Source: Carboxylicivirga marina
Lineage (GTDB): Bacteria; Bacteroidota; Bacteroidia; Bacteroidales; Marinilabiliaceae
Assembly: GCF_016612505.1 (NCBI RefSeq)
Contig: NZ_JAENRR010000048.1
Coordinates: 1 to 38,023 of the forward strand
DNA length: 38,023 nucleotides
Direction of reading: 5' to 3'
Shown here one piece after another: positions 1 to 7,962 of this stretch (the stretch's first letter is position 1; each line of letters starts with the position of its first letter). The notes beneath the pieces were generated by a model. That model did no database searches and was not told the origin of the DNA. It was given only the letters and a program-made list of their open reading frames with translations. The translations under genes were made by a program, and so were the position numbers.

Positions 1-44
1 CGAAGACAACAAAATCTTCAGGCTAATAGAAATGCAGCTTTCAA

Positions 45-770
45 GTGCTGCCTAATAGACATGGGAAATGTCAGTTAATGAATTACACTGGTCAGTACAA
101 CGAAGTGAGTACGTTAACGCACGAACTGGGTCATACCATGCATAGCTATTACTCAAATAAAACACAGCCGTTTGCTACTGCCGATTATGCCACCTTTGTA
201 GCCGAAGTAGCTTCTACTTTTAACGAGGTTTTGCTTAACGATATGATGCAAAAGAAATTGAAAGATGATGACATGCGTCTATCATTGTTAATGAGCATGC
301 TTGATGGCTTCAAAGGCACCTTATTCCGCCAAACGCAATTCGCCGAATTTGAATTGGCGATTCACGAAGCAGCTGAGAAAGGCACACCATTAACCGGTAA
401 AGTATTAACACAAATGTACGGCGATATCACCCGTAAATATTACGGACACGATAAAGGTGTATGCACCGTGGAAGACAACGTAGCCGTTGAATGGGCAGCG
501 ATACCTCACTTTTACATGAATTTCTACGTCTATCAGTACAGCACATCATTTGTTGCATCACAAGCCCTGGCTGCCAAGGTACTTGATGGTGATAAAGAAG
601 CTAAAAAACGTTACATCGAATTTATCTCATCTGGGGGTTCAGACTATCCAATTGAGTTATTAAAAAAGGCAGGCGTTGACATGACATCTTCGGAGCCGTT
701 TGATAAAACAATAGAAGCTATGAATGGTATAATGGATGAGATTGAAACCATATTAGATAAACAGAAATAA
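45..770 (+). CDS. pepF: M3 family oligoendopeptidase (PepF-like), C-terminal part with broken 5' end
   Basis: This is the C-terminal 241 residues of a zinc metallopeptidase of family M3 that would cleave peptides, probably in the cytoplasm. The zinc site is visible as HELGH (H26, E27, H30 counted from the GTG at 45) with the third ligand likely E54 in FVAEVAST. Family members are about 600 residues, so roughly 360 are missing. The frame does not simply run off the window: two stops in a row, TAA TAG at 24-29, close it, and the conserved block normally just before LMNY is not recognisable. GTG 45 is only the first possible start after those stops and is unlikely to be a true start. Either the gene is frameshifted or deleted here, or the first 60 bases are a faulty contig edge. 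The family call is firm; the state of the gene is not. Confidence 0.8.
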   Translation: MLPNRHGKCQLMNYTGQYNEVSTLTHELGHTMHSYYSNKTQPFATADYATFVAEVASTFNEVLLNDMMQKKLKDDDMRLSLLMSMLDGFKGTLFRQTQFAEFELAIHEAAEKGTPLTGKVLTQMYGDITRKYYGHDKGVCTVEDNVAVEWAAIPHFYMNFYVYQYSTSFVASQALAAKVLDGDKEAKKRYIEFISSGGSDYPIELLKKAGVDMTSSEPFDKTIEAMNGIMDEIETILDKQK

Positions 771-795
771 TACTTCATACTACATCATAATTTAC

Positions 796-826
796 AAAGG
801 TCACTCATTTTGAGTGGCCTTTTTTG
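796..826 (+). terminator. Rho-independent terminator of the M3 peptidase gene
   Basis: The arms AAAGGTCACTCA (796-807) and TGAGTGGCCTTT (811-822) form a hairpin with a 3-base loop and one G-T pair. A T-run to 825 follows directly. It lies 26 bases after the stop codon. Confidence 0.85.
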
Positions 827-852
827 ATGTTTAAAAAATAAAAGTATTTTTG
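824..852 (+). promoter_or_regulatory. Possible Bacteroidota promoter upstream of the FKBP lipoprotein
   Basis: TATTTTTG at 845-852 matches the -7 consensus TAnnTTTG exactly, and a TTG lies 18 bases upstream at 824-826. It would leave a leader of about 235 bases before the ATG at 1091, so a closer unseen promoter is possible. Confidence 0.3.
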
Positions 853-1008
853 TGCCCATTCCTACTTCAAATCAATGCTACAAATAATTCCCATTTTTTT
901 TTAATGTTTGAAGCAACCATTTGTTTTTAAATGAATCTAACAGACAGAATCGCACAGGGGAAAGTAATTTTAAAAGAATAGCAAAAAAATTGGTCTTACA
1001 AATTCGTT

Positions 1009-1029
1009 CCGCAAGCATTTAAATTGCGG
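1009..1029. promoter_or_regulatory. Dyad in the leader of the FKBP lipoprotein
   Basis: CCGCAA (1009-1014) and TTGCGG (1024-1029) are perfect 6-base inverted arms around a 9-base loop, 61 bases before the start codon. It could be an operator or a leader hairpin. The rest of the 320-base gap (771-1090) holds only the terminator and the candidate promoter listed, plus A/T tracts. Confidence 0.25.
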
Positions 1030-1090
1030 CATATACAATAAACCAATATCAATAAAGAAGAAAGTATTAAATAATAAAGTGATTTTAATA

Positions 1091-1945
1091 ATGAGAAAGT
1101 TAGTTTTATTTGCGTTGATTTTGCCTTTACTGGCAAGTTGTATGAAAGATGATTATGTCGATTATACCATTGTTGATGAAGAAATTATTAGTGAGTATAT
1201 AGAAAATAATAACATTGTTGCCGAACGTCATGCTTCAGGTTTATATTACCAAATTATAGATCAAGGTAGTGGTGAACCTATTGGTGCCGATGATAATGTG
1301 GATGATAAAGTCACATTTTCATTCAAAGGTTACCTAACAGATGGCGAAGTATTTACTGATAGTGAAGGAGAAAATATTACACAATACTTATCGCGATTGC
1401 TCTATGGTTTTCAAATAGGTTTACCTAATATTAATCGCGAAGGAGAGATACACCTCTATATCCCATCAGGGCTAGCGTTTGGGTCTAATGGAGCTAATGG
1501 TGTGCCTGCCAATTCAGTAGTTATTTTTGAGATAAAAGTGGACCGTGATCAGGATGATATAGATGCAGATATTCTGGCAGCTCATATCATAGAGAATCAG
1601 ATAATGGCAGAGCAAGATGAAGAATCTGGTTTATACTATGAGATTCTGGTTGAAGGTGAAGGAGAAAATGTACATGAAAATGCAATAATAGATGTCAGCT
1701 ATAAAGGCTCTTTATTAAATGGTGAAGTCTTTGATGAAGGCACTTTAAGTTATAGTAATCTTTCCGGACTGATTGAAGCTTGGCAAATTGGCGTGCCAAA
1801 ACTAAAGAAAGGTGGTAAAGGTATTTTTTATTGTCCATCACAAATGTGCTATGGCAGTAGCACCCGTTATGATAATGAAGGCGAAGTGTCAATACCAGCC
1901 AACAGTATCTTAATTTTTGAGATTGAAGTGGTAAACTTCCGATAG
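1091..1945 (+). CDS. Lipoprotein with two FKBP-type peptidyl-prolyl isomerase domains
   Basis: The predicted product is a 284-residue envelope lipoprotein that would catalyse proline cis-trans isomerisation or act as a folding chaperone. I chose the ATG at 1091 over the GTG at 1079 because it begins a normal lipoprotein signal: MRK, a hydrophobic stretch, and lipobox LLASC with the lipidated Cys at residue 17. Two FKBP domains follow in tandem, at about residues 55-150 and 180-284. Each shows the FxGxLxDGEVF-like strand, a QIGLP or QIGVP turn, a YIP or YCP segment before an [AC][FY]G motif, and a closing IPAN/VPANS...FEI strand. Some active-site aromatic positions differ between copies, so one may be non-catalytic. 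A strong terminator follows. It is monocistronic by spacing. Confidence 0.85.
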   Translation: MRKLVLFALILPLLASCMKDDYVDYTIVDEEIISEYIENNNIVAERHASGLYYQIIDQGSGEPIGADDNVDDKVTFSFKGYLTDGEVFTDSEGENITQYLSRLLYGFQIGLPNINREGEIHLYIPSGLAFGSNGANGVPANSVVIFEIKVDRDQDDIDADILAAHIIENQIMAEQDEESGLYYEILVEGEGENVHENAIIDVSYKGSLLNGEVFDEGTLSYSNLSGLIEAWQIGVPKLKKGGKGIFYCPSQMCYGSSTRYDNEGEVSIPANSILIFEIEVVNFR

Positions 1946-1965
1946 TCATATACTTAAATGCATTT

Positions 1966-2000
1966 ATGCCCTGCTTCACTTTTGAATCAGGGCATTTTTT
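1966..2000 (+). terminator. Rho-independent terminator after the FKBP lipoprotein
   Basis: Perfect 8-base arms ATGCCCTG (1966-1973) and CAGGGCAT (1988-1995) enclose a 14-base loop and are followed by a T-run to 2000. Confidence 0.9.
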
Positions 2001-2026
2001 GTATTTTGCATTAAAATCAACTGATT

Positions 2027-2596
2027 ATGAGCGATACATTTTTCGAAAGAGAAGAAAATGTGAAACAATACATCGAAATGACAGCCGACTATGACGGACG
2101 TTGGTTTTTTGAGCAATTCAAGAAATTTATACCTCGCTCCCATAAGGCTCTTGAATTGGGTATGGGGCCAGGTAAAGATCTGGATAATATTCGCCAGGAA
2201 TACGATGTGGTGGGCTCGGACTTTTCCTTTGTTTTTGCCGAACTATACAAGCGGAGTCATCCTGAGGTAAAGATTAAAGTAATTGATGCAGTAAAAATTA
2301 AGACCAAGGAATATTTCGACTGTATTTATACCAATAAAGTACTACATCATTTGACTTTTGATGATATAAAGGCTTCCATTAAACGTCAGGCTGAGGTACT
2401 GAACGATAAAGGCATAGTACTACATACATTCTGGAAAGGAACAGGACAAGAAAACTATGGTGGAATGCTGTTTCATTATTACGAAACCGAAACCGTAAAA
2501 GAGTTATTTTCAGAACTATTTAACATCATTCATATAGATACTTATCAGGAATTTAAGGAAGATGATTCGATCATTATTGTAGCACAAAAGCGATAA
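2027..2596 (+). CDS. Class I SAM-dependent methyltransferase
   Basis: The 189-residue cytoplasmic protein has the Rossmann-type methyltransferase layout. Motif I is LELGMGPGKDL near residues 43-53, which binds S-adenosylmethionine. An acidic residue follows in VVGSDFS, then DAVKI and a CIYTNKVLHHL segment that fits motif IV and the following helix of small-molecule methyltransferases. The substrate cannot be told from sequence. The gene starts 26 bases after the preceding terminator and ends 6 bases before the DksA-like gene, so the two very probably share a transcript. That pairing is the only hint of a job and does not define one. Confidence 0.8.
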   Translation: MSDTFFEREENVKQYIEMTADYDGRWFFEQFKKFIPRSHKALELGMGPGKDLDNIRQEYDVVGSDFSFVFAELYKRSHPEVKIKVIDAVKIKTKEYFDCIYTNKVLHHLTFDDIKASIKRQAEVLNDKGIVLHTFWKGTGQENYGGMLFHYYETETVKELFSELFNIIHIDTYQEFKEDDSIIIVAQKR

Positions 2597-2602
2597 ATAC
2601 AT

Positions 2603-2932
2603 ATGACAGTTGATACTCACGAGATAAAAGAACTAATTGATAAACAGATTGCCACGGTTCAGCGCAAGGTCAAATCGCTTAAGGAGCTCACACAAGCCAT
2701 TGCACCTGATGATGCCATTGGTCGTGTAAGCCGTATGGATGCCATCAACAATAAAAGTGTTAACGAAGCTGCATTACGACAAGCTGAGGCCAAGCTCCAG
2801 AAGCTACACGAAGCGCTTGAACGTATTAATGATGCCGATTTTGGCATATGTATCAAATGCAAAGGTGCCATTCAGCCGGGCCGATTAGTGCTTATGCCCG
2901 AAAGCCGAAAGTGCATGAAATGCGCCAGGTGA
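2603..2932 (+). CDS. TraR/DksA-family zinc-finger protein
   Basis: The 109-residue protein has the TraR/DksA layout: a long helical hairpin (about residues 5-75) and a C-terminal four-cysteine zinc finger (CIKC and CMKC) in the context FGICIKCKGAI and MPESRKCMKC. Family members enter the RNA polymerase secondary channel and tune transcription initiation, often with ppGpp. The coiled-coil tip carries DDAIGRVSRMDA, an acidic arrangement like the DxxDxA tip of DksA. At 109 residues it is shorter than E. coli DksA (151) and longer than TraR. It is probably co-transcribed with the upstream methyltransferase. No simple terminator follows; the 41-bp repeat array does. Confidence 0.85.
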   Translation: MTVDTHEIKELIDKQIATVQRKVKSLKELTQAIAPDDAIGRVSRMDAINNKSVNEAALRQAEAKLQKLHEALERINDADFGICIKCKGAIQPGRLVLMPESRKCMKCAR

Positions 2933-3039
2933 CAAGGGAGCACAACCAGCTCATATATCAATATCCTTTCATTGGCATTGCCACAAATATTCAATAAACC
3001 TGCCGGAAATAAAAAAGGAAAAACGGTCTGGTATAACAC

Positions 3040-3316
3040 TACCAAATGGTATTGGCACTATTCTATTTTTTTCCTGATACCAAATGGTATTCGCTAGTTT
3101 TCTCCCTGGAGAGGTCAATACCAAATAGTAATAGCTTGTTTTAGTACTAAGTTTTGCTGATACAAGTTGTATCGGCACATTTTGGTCTTAAAACAAGTAG
3201 ATACAAGTTGTATCGACATATTTTAGTCCTAAAACAAACAGATACAAATTGTATCGACACATTTTAGTCCTAGAACTAACAAATACATCATGTATCGACC
3301 AGTTTTAGTAAAAAAC
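3040..3316. repeat. Degenerate 41-bp tandem array of seven units, two dyads per unit
   Basis: Seven copies of a 41-base unit lie between convergent genes. The first dyad of each unit is at 3040-3051, 3077-3090, 3118-3132, 3160-3172, 3201-3213, 3242-3254 and 3283-3295, giving periods of 38, 41, 42, 41, 41 and 41. Its sequence drifts but stays symmetric: ATACCA/TGGTAT, then ATACAA/TTGTAT, then ATACAT/ATGTAT. A second dyad sits half a unit later: TCTCC/GGAGA at 3101-3112, TTAGTACTAA at 3141-3150, TTTTGG/TTAAAA at 3180-3193, TTTTAG/CTAAAA at 3221-3234, and a decayed copy at 3262-3275. From 3118 on, dyad centres are 20.5-21 bp apart, about two helical turns. An isolated dyad, TGGCA-T-TGCCA, lies at 2973-2983. 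Function is unknown. Confidence 0.85.
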
Positions 3317-3380
3317 TATCGCTTTACATTGAAAAAATATTTTGCGTATACTAAAGCCAACTCTTTAGCGAATACAGTCA

Positions 3381-3423
3381 CAAAAAAAAATGTGAGCACC
3401 ATTCTTTAACGATACTCACATTT
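3381..3423 (-). terminator. Terminator of the chemoreceptor operon
   Basis: Perfect 9-base arms AAATGTGAG (3388-3396) and CTCACATTT (3415-3423) enclose an 18-base loop. The run of nine A at 3382-3390 is a T-run on the minus strand, so it ends transcription coming from 3476. Confidence 0.85.
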
Positions 3424-3475
3424 ACAACCTAAACCTACTAATCTATAATCCAAACTTTAAAAACCCACTTGTATA

Positions 3476-4591
3476 TTATTTTTTCTCTGTATTAAAAAAT
3501 GAAATGACTTCTCTTAACTGCTCGGCCTGTACAGCTAACTCTTCGGCACTGGTAGCCAACTCTTCGCTGGATGCTGCCGTCTGCTGAGTGACTTTATTTA
3601 ATTGTTGAATCGCATTATTTACCTGACTTGCTCCATTGTTTTGCTCGTTACTCGCCGCCGATATCTCTTGCACCAGGTTGGTGGTATTTTCAATTTTAGG
3701 TATCACCTCATCCATCACCTCTCCTGCTCCATTGGCCAGTTCAACACTGTTTTGAGCAAGTCCCACAATTTCTTCAGCTGCTTTTTTACTGTTTTCAGCC
3801 AACTTTCTTACTTCGGCTGCCACTACTGCAAACCCCCTACCGTGCTCACCGGCACGAGCTGCTTCCACCGCTGCATTTAAAGCCAAAATATTGGTCTGTG
3901 TAGATATATCATTAATAACTGTAATTTTTTCTGCTATTTCCTGTGTTGCTGCCACAGTTGCTTCTGAACTCTTTGCAACATCTTTTATGCTCTTATTGGC
4001 ATCCACAGTCACATTTTCTGTCTGTTTTGAATTCTCAGTATTTTGGCTAATATTAGCCGATATCTCCTCAATAGTCGATGATACCTCCTCCAATGAGCTA
4101 GCTTGCTCATTGGCTCCTTGCGATAATTGTTCCGAAGCACTACTAACCTGACTACTGGCCCCTACCAAATTATCGGCATTTGTTGATACTTCTCTTATAA
4201 TGCCCCTCAAATTATTTACCAGCTTGTACAATGCATTCGTTAAGATACCCAATTCATTGTCTTTATCCGATGTGTTAAGCTGGATACTCAAATCTCCTTC
4301 AGCAACTTTTTTCAGATTAACAATTGCTTGCTCAAGTGGCTTTTGAGTTCTCGCTTTAATAAGCAAATACATAGGCAAGCCAATAGCATATAATAATGGT
4401 ATTATCCAAAGAGCAGACTTCAGCCCCAATTGTCCTGCCAAAAATCCAAACCATAAACATACGAGTACATAAACGGTTACTGCAAAAAATACATTCAATA
4501 AGAATGATTTTTTAAATATCAGTTTAAAAACGAAATACACTGCCGGTAAGTTTGCCAACAGGATTAAACCAAATACCAATAATTCACTCAT
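3476..4591 (-). CDS. Methyl-accepting chemotaxis-like protein without a periplasmic sensor
   Basis: The 371-residue membrane protein would pass signals to a CheA/CheW-type complex. Three hydrophobic helices lie at about 4-24, 31-52 and 60-78, with only short loops between them. A HAMP-like linker spans about 79-131. The signalling hairpin follows, and its conserved tip runs from I226 to E266 ([19 protein letters not shown] and [16 protein letters not shown] parts). Glu/Gln-rich pairs on both arms fit methylation sites. There is no C-terminal NWETF-like pentapeptide. Most receptors have a large domain between TM1 and TM2, so any stimulus must be sensed in the membrane, at the HAMP region, or through partners. 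It lies 19 bases after a receiver gene and no cheA, cheW, cheR or cheB is in the window. Confidence 0.9.
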   Translation of the reverse strand: MSELLVFGLILLANLPAVYFVFKLIFKKSFLLNVFFAVTVYVLVCLWFGFLAGQLGLKSALWIIPLLYAIGLPMYLLIKARTQKPLEQAIVNLKKVAEGDLSIQLNTSDKDNELGILTNALYKLVNNLRGIIREVSTNADNLVGASSQVSSASEQLSQGANEQASSLEEVSSTIEEISANISQNTENSKQTENVTVDANKSIKDVAKSSEATVAATQEIAEKITVINDISTQTNILALNAAVEAARAGEHGRGFAVVAAEVRKLAENSKKAAEEIVGLAQNSVELANGAGEVMDEVIPKIENTTNLVQEISAASNEQNNGASQVNNAIQQLNKVTQQTAASSEELATSAEELAVQAEQLREVISFFNTEKK

Positions 4592-4610
4592 AACTTCCCC
4601 TATTATGGAT

Positions 4611-5018
4611 TTATAGTTTTAAATTAAGCGGTATTGCCAACTGATTGGCCAATACTTTTATAACAACATCTGTCAATGTTTGATACACTTTCGGTTTATA
4701 GATAAAGCCTTTAAATCCGGCTTCTACTATTTCTTTTAAATATATACGTTCCTCATGCATCGTGATAGCTACAACAGGCAATTGCGGATGTTTGTAATTT
4801 ACCTGTTGAGTAGCTTTTATACCATTCATCTCAGGCATTTCAATATCACAAAAGACCAAATCTGCTTTATCTAACAATTCACTTTCTGCAAACGCTAAAC
4901 CATTGTTGTACTTAGCCACAATAACACAATTGAAATTCTTTTTCAGATGCAGTTCCAATGCATCAATAAAATCCTGACTATCGTCAACCAATATAATTTG
5001 TAAACACTTATTTTTCAT
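4611..5018 (-). CDS. Single-domain response regulator (CheY-like receiver)
   Basis: The 135-residue protein is a receiver domain and nothing else. All key residues are present: acidic pair D12/D13, phospho-acceptor D58 in [11 protein letters not shown]86 in AITMHE, and K108 in IYKPK. An upstream reading frame extends to 5138, but the ATG at 5018 starts exactly before the first receiver strand (CLQIILVDD), so I take it as the start. With no output domain it probably works by protein contact, like CheY or a phosphorelay intermediate. The neighbouring chemoreceptor-like gene (19 bases downstream) and kinase (upstream) suggest it belongs to the same pathway. A 160-base spacer with its own promoter-like box separates it from the NarL-type regulator. 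Confidence 0.85.
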   Translation of the reverse strand: MKNKCLQIILVDDSQDFIDALELHLKKNFNCVIVAKYNNGLAFAESELLDKADLVFCDIEMPEMNGIKATQQVNYKHPQLPVVAITMHEERIYLKEIVEAGFKGFIYKPKVYQTLTDVVIKVLANQLAIPLNLKL

Positions 5019-5037
5019 CAATAAAAATATACAGCTA

Positions 5038-5129
5038 CAAATGTATAACGATGGATAATCAAACCTGGTAATGTTTACATCAAAAACGAATGTGGTAAAC
5101 ACTGCAAATACAATGTGGTAATCCACATT
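5038..5129 (-). promoter_or_regulatory. Promoter-like box and repeated dyad before the receiver gene
   Basis: On the minus strand TACATTTG (5045-5038) matches TAnnTTTG, with TTTG at 5063-5060; the 14-base gap is short for this promoter type. Further upstream AATGTGGTAA occurs twice, at 5089-5098 and 5112-5121. The second copy is part of the dyad AATGTGG-TAAT-CCACATT (5112-5129). This could be an operator for the co-encoded LuxR-type regulator; that is inference. Confidence 0.35.
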
Positions 5130-5178
5130 AAATTTCATAAATCAGTACTACAAAAAAACAGATAATTGCCAGAAAGGT

Positions 5179-5829
5179 TTATATCGAAACAACTTTATTC
5201 TTGATAGCCCACACAATGAGGCCTGCATTATTCTTAGTCATCGTTTTTTGCATGAGTCTTGACTTGGTGGTTTCAACAGTACGTAAACTCACAAATATTT
5301 TTTCAGCAATTTCTTTATTACTCAATCCATTGCATAGCAATTGCAATATCTCTGTTTCGCGATCACTTATATTCAATATTTCCTTTTTCTCTTCGATTAT
5401 CTCCTTCTCTATTCCATGCATTTCCACAATTACAGAGCGCAATAATTCTTCAGAGAAATAATTATCTCCATTATTTACATCTCGAATAGCATACTCCAAC
5501 TCATTTGTTGGTGATTGTTTAAGCACAAAGCCTTTAGCACCGGCAGTAACCATTTTATAATAGAATTTTCTATCTGCAAACATGGTGAGGGCGATTATCT
5601 TAAGATCTGGTTTTAAACTTAAAGCCATATGTGTCATTTTCACGCCATCCATTACAGGCATGTCAATATCGGTGAGCACAACATCGGGTTCAATTGTTGG
5701 TAAGGCATCAATAAATTCCTTTCCATTAGTGTATTCACCAATAAACTCAAAATCTTCGACTTTACTAATTACAAGCTTCAAACCTTCACGTATCATAGCA
5801 AAGTCTTCAACGATAACCAACTTAATCAT
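5179..5829 (-). CDS. NarL/LuxR-family response regulator
   Basis: The 216-residue protein has an N-terminal receiver (about 1-120) with E8/D9 and phospho-acceptor D54 in LTDIDMP, and a lysine in FVLKQSP. A C-terminal LuxR-type helix-turn-helix (about 150-210) contains LSNKEIAEKIFVSLRTVE, whose second helix should read DNA. Phosphorylation would drive dimerisation and transcription control. Its start overlaps the stop of the histidine kinase by 4 bases (ATGA-type overlap at 5826-5829), so translation is probably coupled and the kinase is almost certainly its partner. The target genes are unknown; the dyad before the receiver gene downstream is one candidate site. Confidence 0.92.
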   Translation of the reverse strand: MIKLVIVEDFAMIREGLKLVISKVEDFEFIGEYTNGKEFIDALPTIEPDVVLTDIDMPVMDGVKMTHMALSLKPDLKIIALTMFADRKFYYKMVTAGAKGFVLKQSPTNELEYAIRDVNNGDNYFSEELLRSVIVEMHGIEKEIIEEKKEILNISDRETEILQLLCNGLSNKEIAEKIFVSLRTVETTKSRLMQKTMTKNNAGLIVWAIKNKVVSI

Positions 5830-7733
5830 ATGCCCTTAGTTTTTAGTTTGATTTTCACCTCCACCCCTTTTCCGGGCGCTGTTCGATATTTATATTTGCC
5901 ACTAATCTTTCTTATTCGATTTTCCAGATTTAACAAACCGAATCCCTGATTGGCATCTTTTATTTTTAAAAGATCAAAACCGACACCATCATCACTGTAT
6001 GTCACTTCTAATAACTGATGTTTCATTGAAAAACCAATTTTAACATGTTTGGCATTGGAGTATTTTATCGCATTATTAACCAGCTCAACTAACGTACGGT
6101 AAATGGTAAATTCAATTATTTCTGGAAATCGCTGGGTAAGGGTATCTGTTATAGAAAAATTTATGTGTGTTGCATTCTTAATTTTTTCGATAAATGAACG
6201 AATGGCCTGAGTAATACCGTATTCGTTTAATATGACTGGACTCAGGTTATTGGATATTTCTTTAACCGTATTGGTTGAATCAATTAATATGGAATGGGCA
6301 CGCTGAGCATATTCTTTTAATTGTTCATTGTCGCTTTCATTAAAAATGGTATCAACATATATTAAACCTGTAGAAAGCAAAGGCCCTAAACCATCGTGTA
6401 ACTCCTTGGCATAACGTTCCCGCTCCTTTTCTTCTGATTTAACCATGGTACTATATATGCGTTTATCCACATTCTTTTGTTCAGTTAAATCCTTCATATT
6501 TCCCAAACAGAATGGTTTCCCATCAATCATGATTTTGCTGGTATTCATTTCAACAGGCACAATTGTACCATCTTTTTTTTGAGCATCGATTTCAAAAACA
6601 TTCGAAGTAAAGGGTTTGTTGCTTGCTTGATCAAAAAACATATCCCATTCATTACCTTCATTCAAAAGGAAAGACTTATAGCTTTGATTAATCAATTCAT
6701 CTTTATCAAAGCCAAAAATGCTACAAAAACTAGAATTACAATCAACGATTTTTTTCTCTTCATTAATAAGCACAATTCCATTGGCACTGGTTTCAAATAT
6801 TGAGCGATACTTAGCTTCACTATCTTTCAATTGTATTTCAGCAAGTTTGCGTTCAGTAATATTCTCCTCAAACATTACCACATTGGTAATTTCTCCTTCA
6901 TTATTTTTAATAGGATAAAAATAACATTCCACCCATCGCTTTACATTGAGCGGAGATTTAAACTCAAGCTCATCTGAGGTAATGGCAGCGTCATAATACA
7001 CAGATGGCAGTTTGATAATTTCACCTTGCATAGCTCTTTGAACAAATGGAGTGAGCCCCAGTTCAGCAACTTGCTTATCATGCAGTATGTTAAACTTCTG
7101 GAGTAGTTCATTTAGATTATTCTTATTAAAACCCCACAACTTAATGTAGGCGTCATTTAAATGATTAATACTACCATCTGTATTACAAATAAGTATCGCC
7201 AAGGGAGATTGTTTCATCAGGTATCGAAAACGCTCTTCACTTTCCATAAGCTTGGCTTCGGCCTTTTTGCGTTTCGATACATCACGGGTAATACCAACGA
7301 CCTCAATTTGGTTGGTATTTGCATTACGGTGAAAGAAGGAAACCAATTCGGCCGATACCTCAGAGCCATCTTTATGAATTAAGGTCATGTTATCGGTATA
7401 ATTCCGAATATTTTTTGTTTGGATAAAATCAGAATAACGAGGAGGTGTAATAGCCTGTATTAATTTAATCGATGACTCTGAAAGGATATCATCAATGGTT
7501 AAATTAATATATTCAACATGTGTGTAGCCAAGCACCTTTTGCACTGAAGGACTGATGGTGAGCATTCTATAGTTCACTGGATCGAAAGTCCAGATAACAT
7601 CTGATATATTGGTGGTTAGATAACGAAATGCATCTAATTCATTCAATGATTGCTGATATCTTGACTCCAGTTCTGCCATTTCTCGTCGAAGTATCTCAAG
7701 CTCTTGCACCAATTTATCGTTATCACCCTGCAT
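5826..7733 (-). CDS. Cytoplasmic PAS sensor histidine kinase (HisKA_3 type)
   Basis: The 635-residue kinase begins with a short coiled coil (about 5-35) and has no membrane segment or signal peptide, so it senses a cytoplasmic cue. Three PAS domains follow in order (about 38-155, 165-290, 300-420), each ending in a PAC-like strand such as ITRDVSKRK. The HisKA_3 dimer helix has the phospho-acceptor H446 in KELHDGLGP. The ATPase domain shows the N box in ELVNNAIKYS, a G1 box DDGVGFD, and a GFGLLNLENRI G2-type motif. This NarX-like architecture pairs with NarL regulators, which is exactly what follows with a 4-base overlap. The PAS ligands cannot be read from the sequence. Confidence 0.92.
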   Translation of the reverse strand: MQGDNDKLVQELEILRREMAELESRYQQSLNELDAFRYLTTNISDVIWTFDPVNYRMLTISPSVQKVLGYTHVEYINLTIDDILSESSIKLIQAITPPRYSDFIQTKNIRNYTDNMTLIHKDGSEVSAELVSFFHRNANTNQIEVVGITRDVSKRKKAEAKLMESEERFRYLMKQSPLAILICNTDGSINHLNDAYIKLWGFNKNNLNELLQKFNILHDKQVAELGLTPFVQRAMQGEIIKLPSVYYDAAITSDELEFKSPLNVKRWVECYFYPIKNNEGEITNVVMFEENITERKLAEIQLKDSEAKYRSIFETSANGIVLINEEKKIVDCNSSFCSIFGFDKDELINQSYKSFLLNEGNEWDMFFDQASNKPFTSNVFEIDAQKKDGTIVPVEMNTSKIMIDGKPFCLGNMKDLTEQKNVDKRIYSTMVKSEEKERERYAKELHDGLGPLLSTGLIYVDTIFNESDNEQLKEYAQRAHSILIDSTNTVKEISNNLSPVILNEYGITQAIRSFIEKIKNATHINFSITDTLTQRFPEIIEFTIYRTLVELVNNAIKYSNAKHVKIGFSMKHQLLEVTYSDDGVGFDLLKIKDANQGFGLLNLENRIRKISGKYKYRTAPGKGVEVKIKLKTKGI

Positions 7734-7880
7734 GTTTTAATTGTTAAATGTGAAATAATTGATACCCCAAAATTAAATTCTAATCTCAAGTCTGAATTTG
7801 TATTTAAAAATCAATTTACAAATAAGAATTTTACTCTGCCTGTTTTTTTAAATAAACAATGATGCACTTATTCACAGAAA

Positions 7881-7920
7881 CAAAAAACCTTGGCCAGATT
7901 TATAACAAATCAGACCAAGG
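7881..7920 (-). terminator. Terminator of the prmA / giant exported protein operon
   Basis: Arms at 7888-7901 and 7907-7920 (CCTTGG...CCAAGG ends, 14 positions with one mismatch and one wobble pair) form a hairpin around a 5-base loop. Six A at 7882-7887 give the T-run on the minus strand. It lies 42 bases after the stop of the 1488-residue gene. Confidence 0.85.
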
Positions 7921-7962
7921 CTTCCTATTCTTTAATAAGTAAAAACTATGTTCACATCCTAT

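Noticed and set aside
1695-1979. Minus-strand ORF opposite the FKBP lipoprotein
   Set aside because: It covers the second FKBP domain and the terminator, with a repetitive Leu/His-rich translation typical of an antisense shadow.
2969-3178. Minus-strand ORF of 69 codons in the repeat array
   Set aside because: It lies across the dyad repeats and its translation only mirrors them; no start context or family mark.
3040-3316. CRISPR array
   Set aside because: The 41-base units are related over their whole length, with no alternation of identical repeats and unique spacers, and no cas gene is present.
5019-5138. 40-residue extension of the receiver-only protein
   Set aside because: It would put unrelated residues before the first receiver strand and covers promoter-like and dyad sequences.
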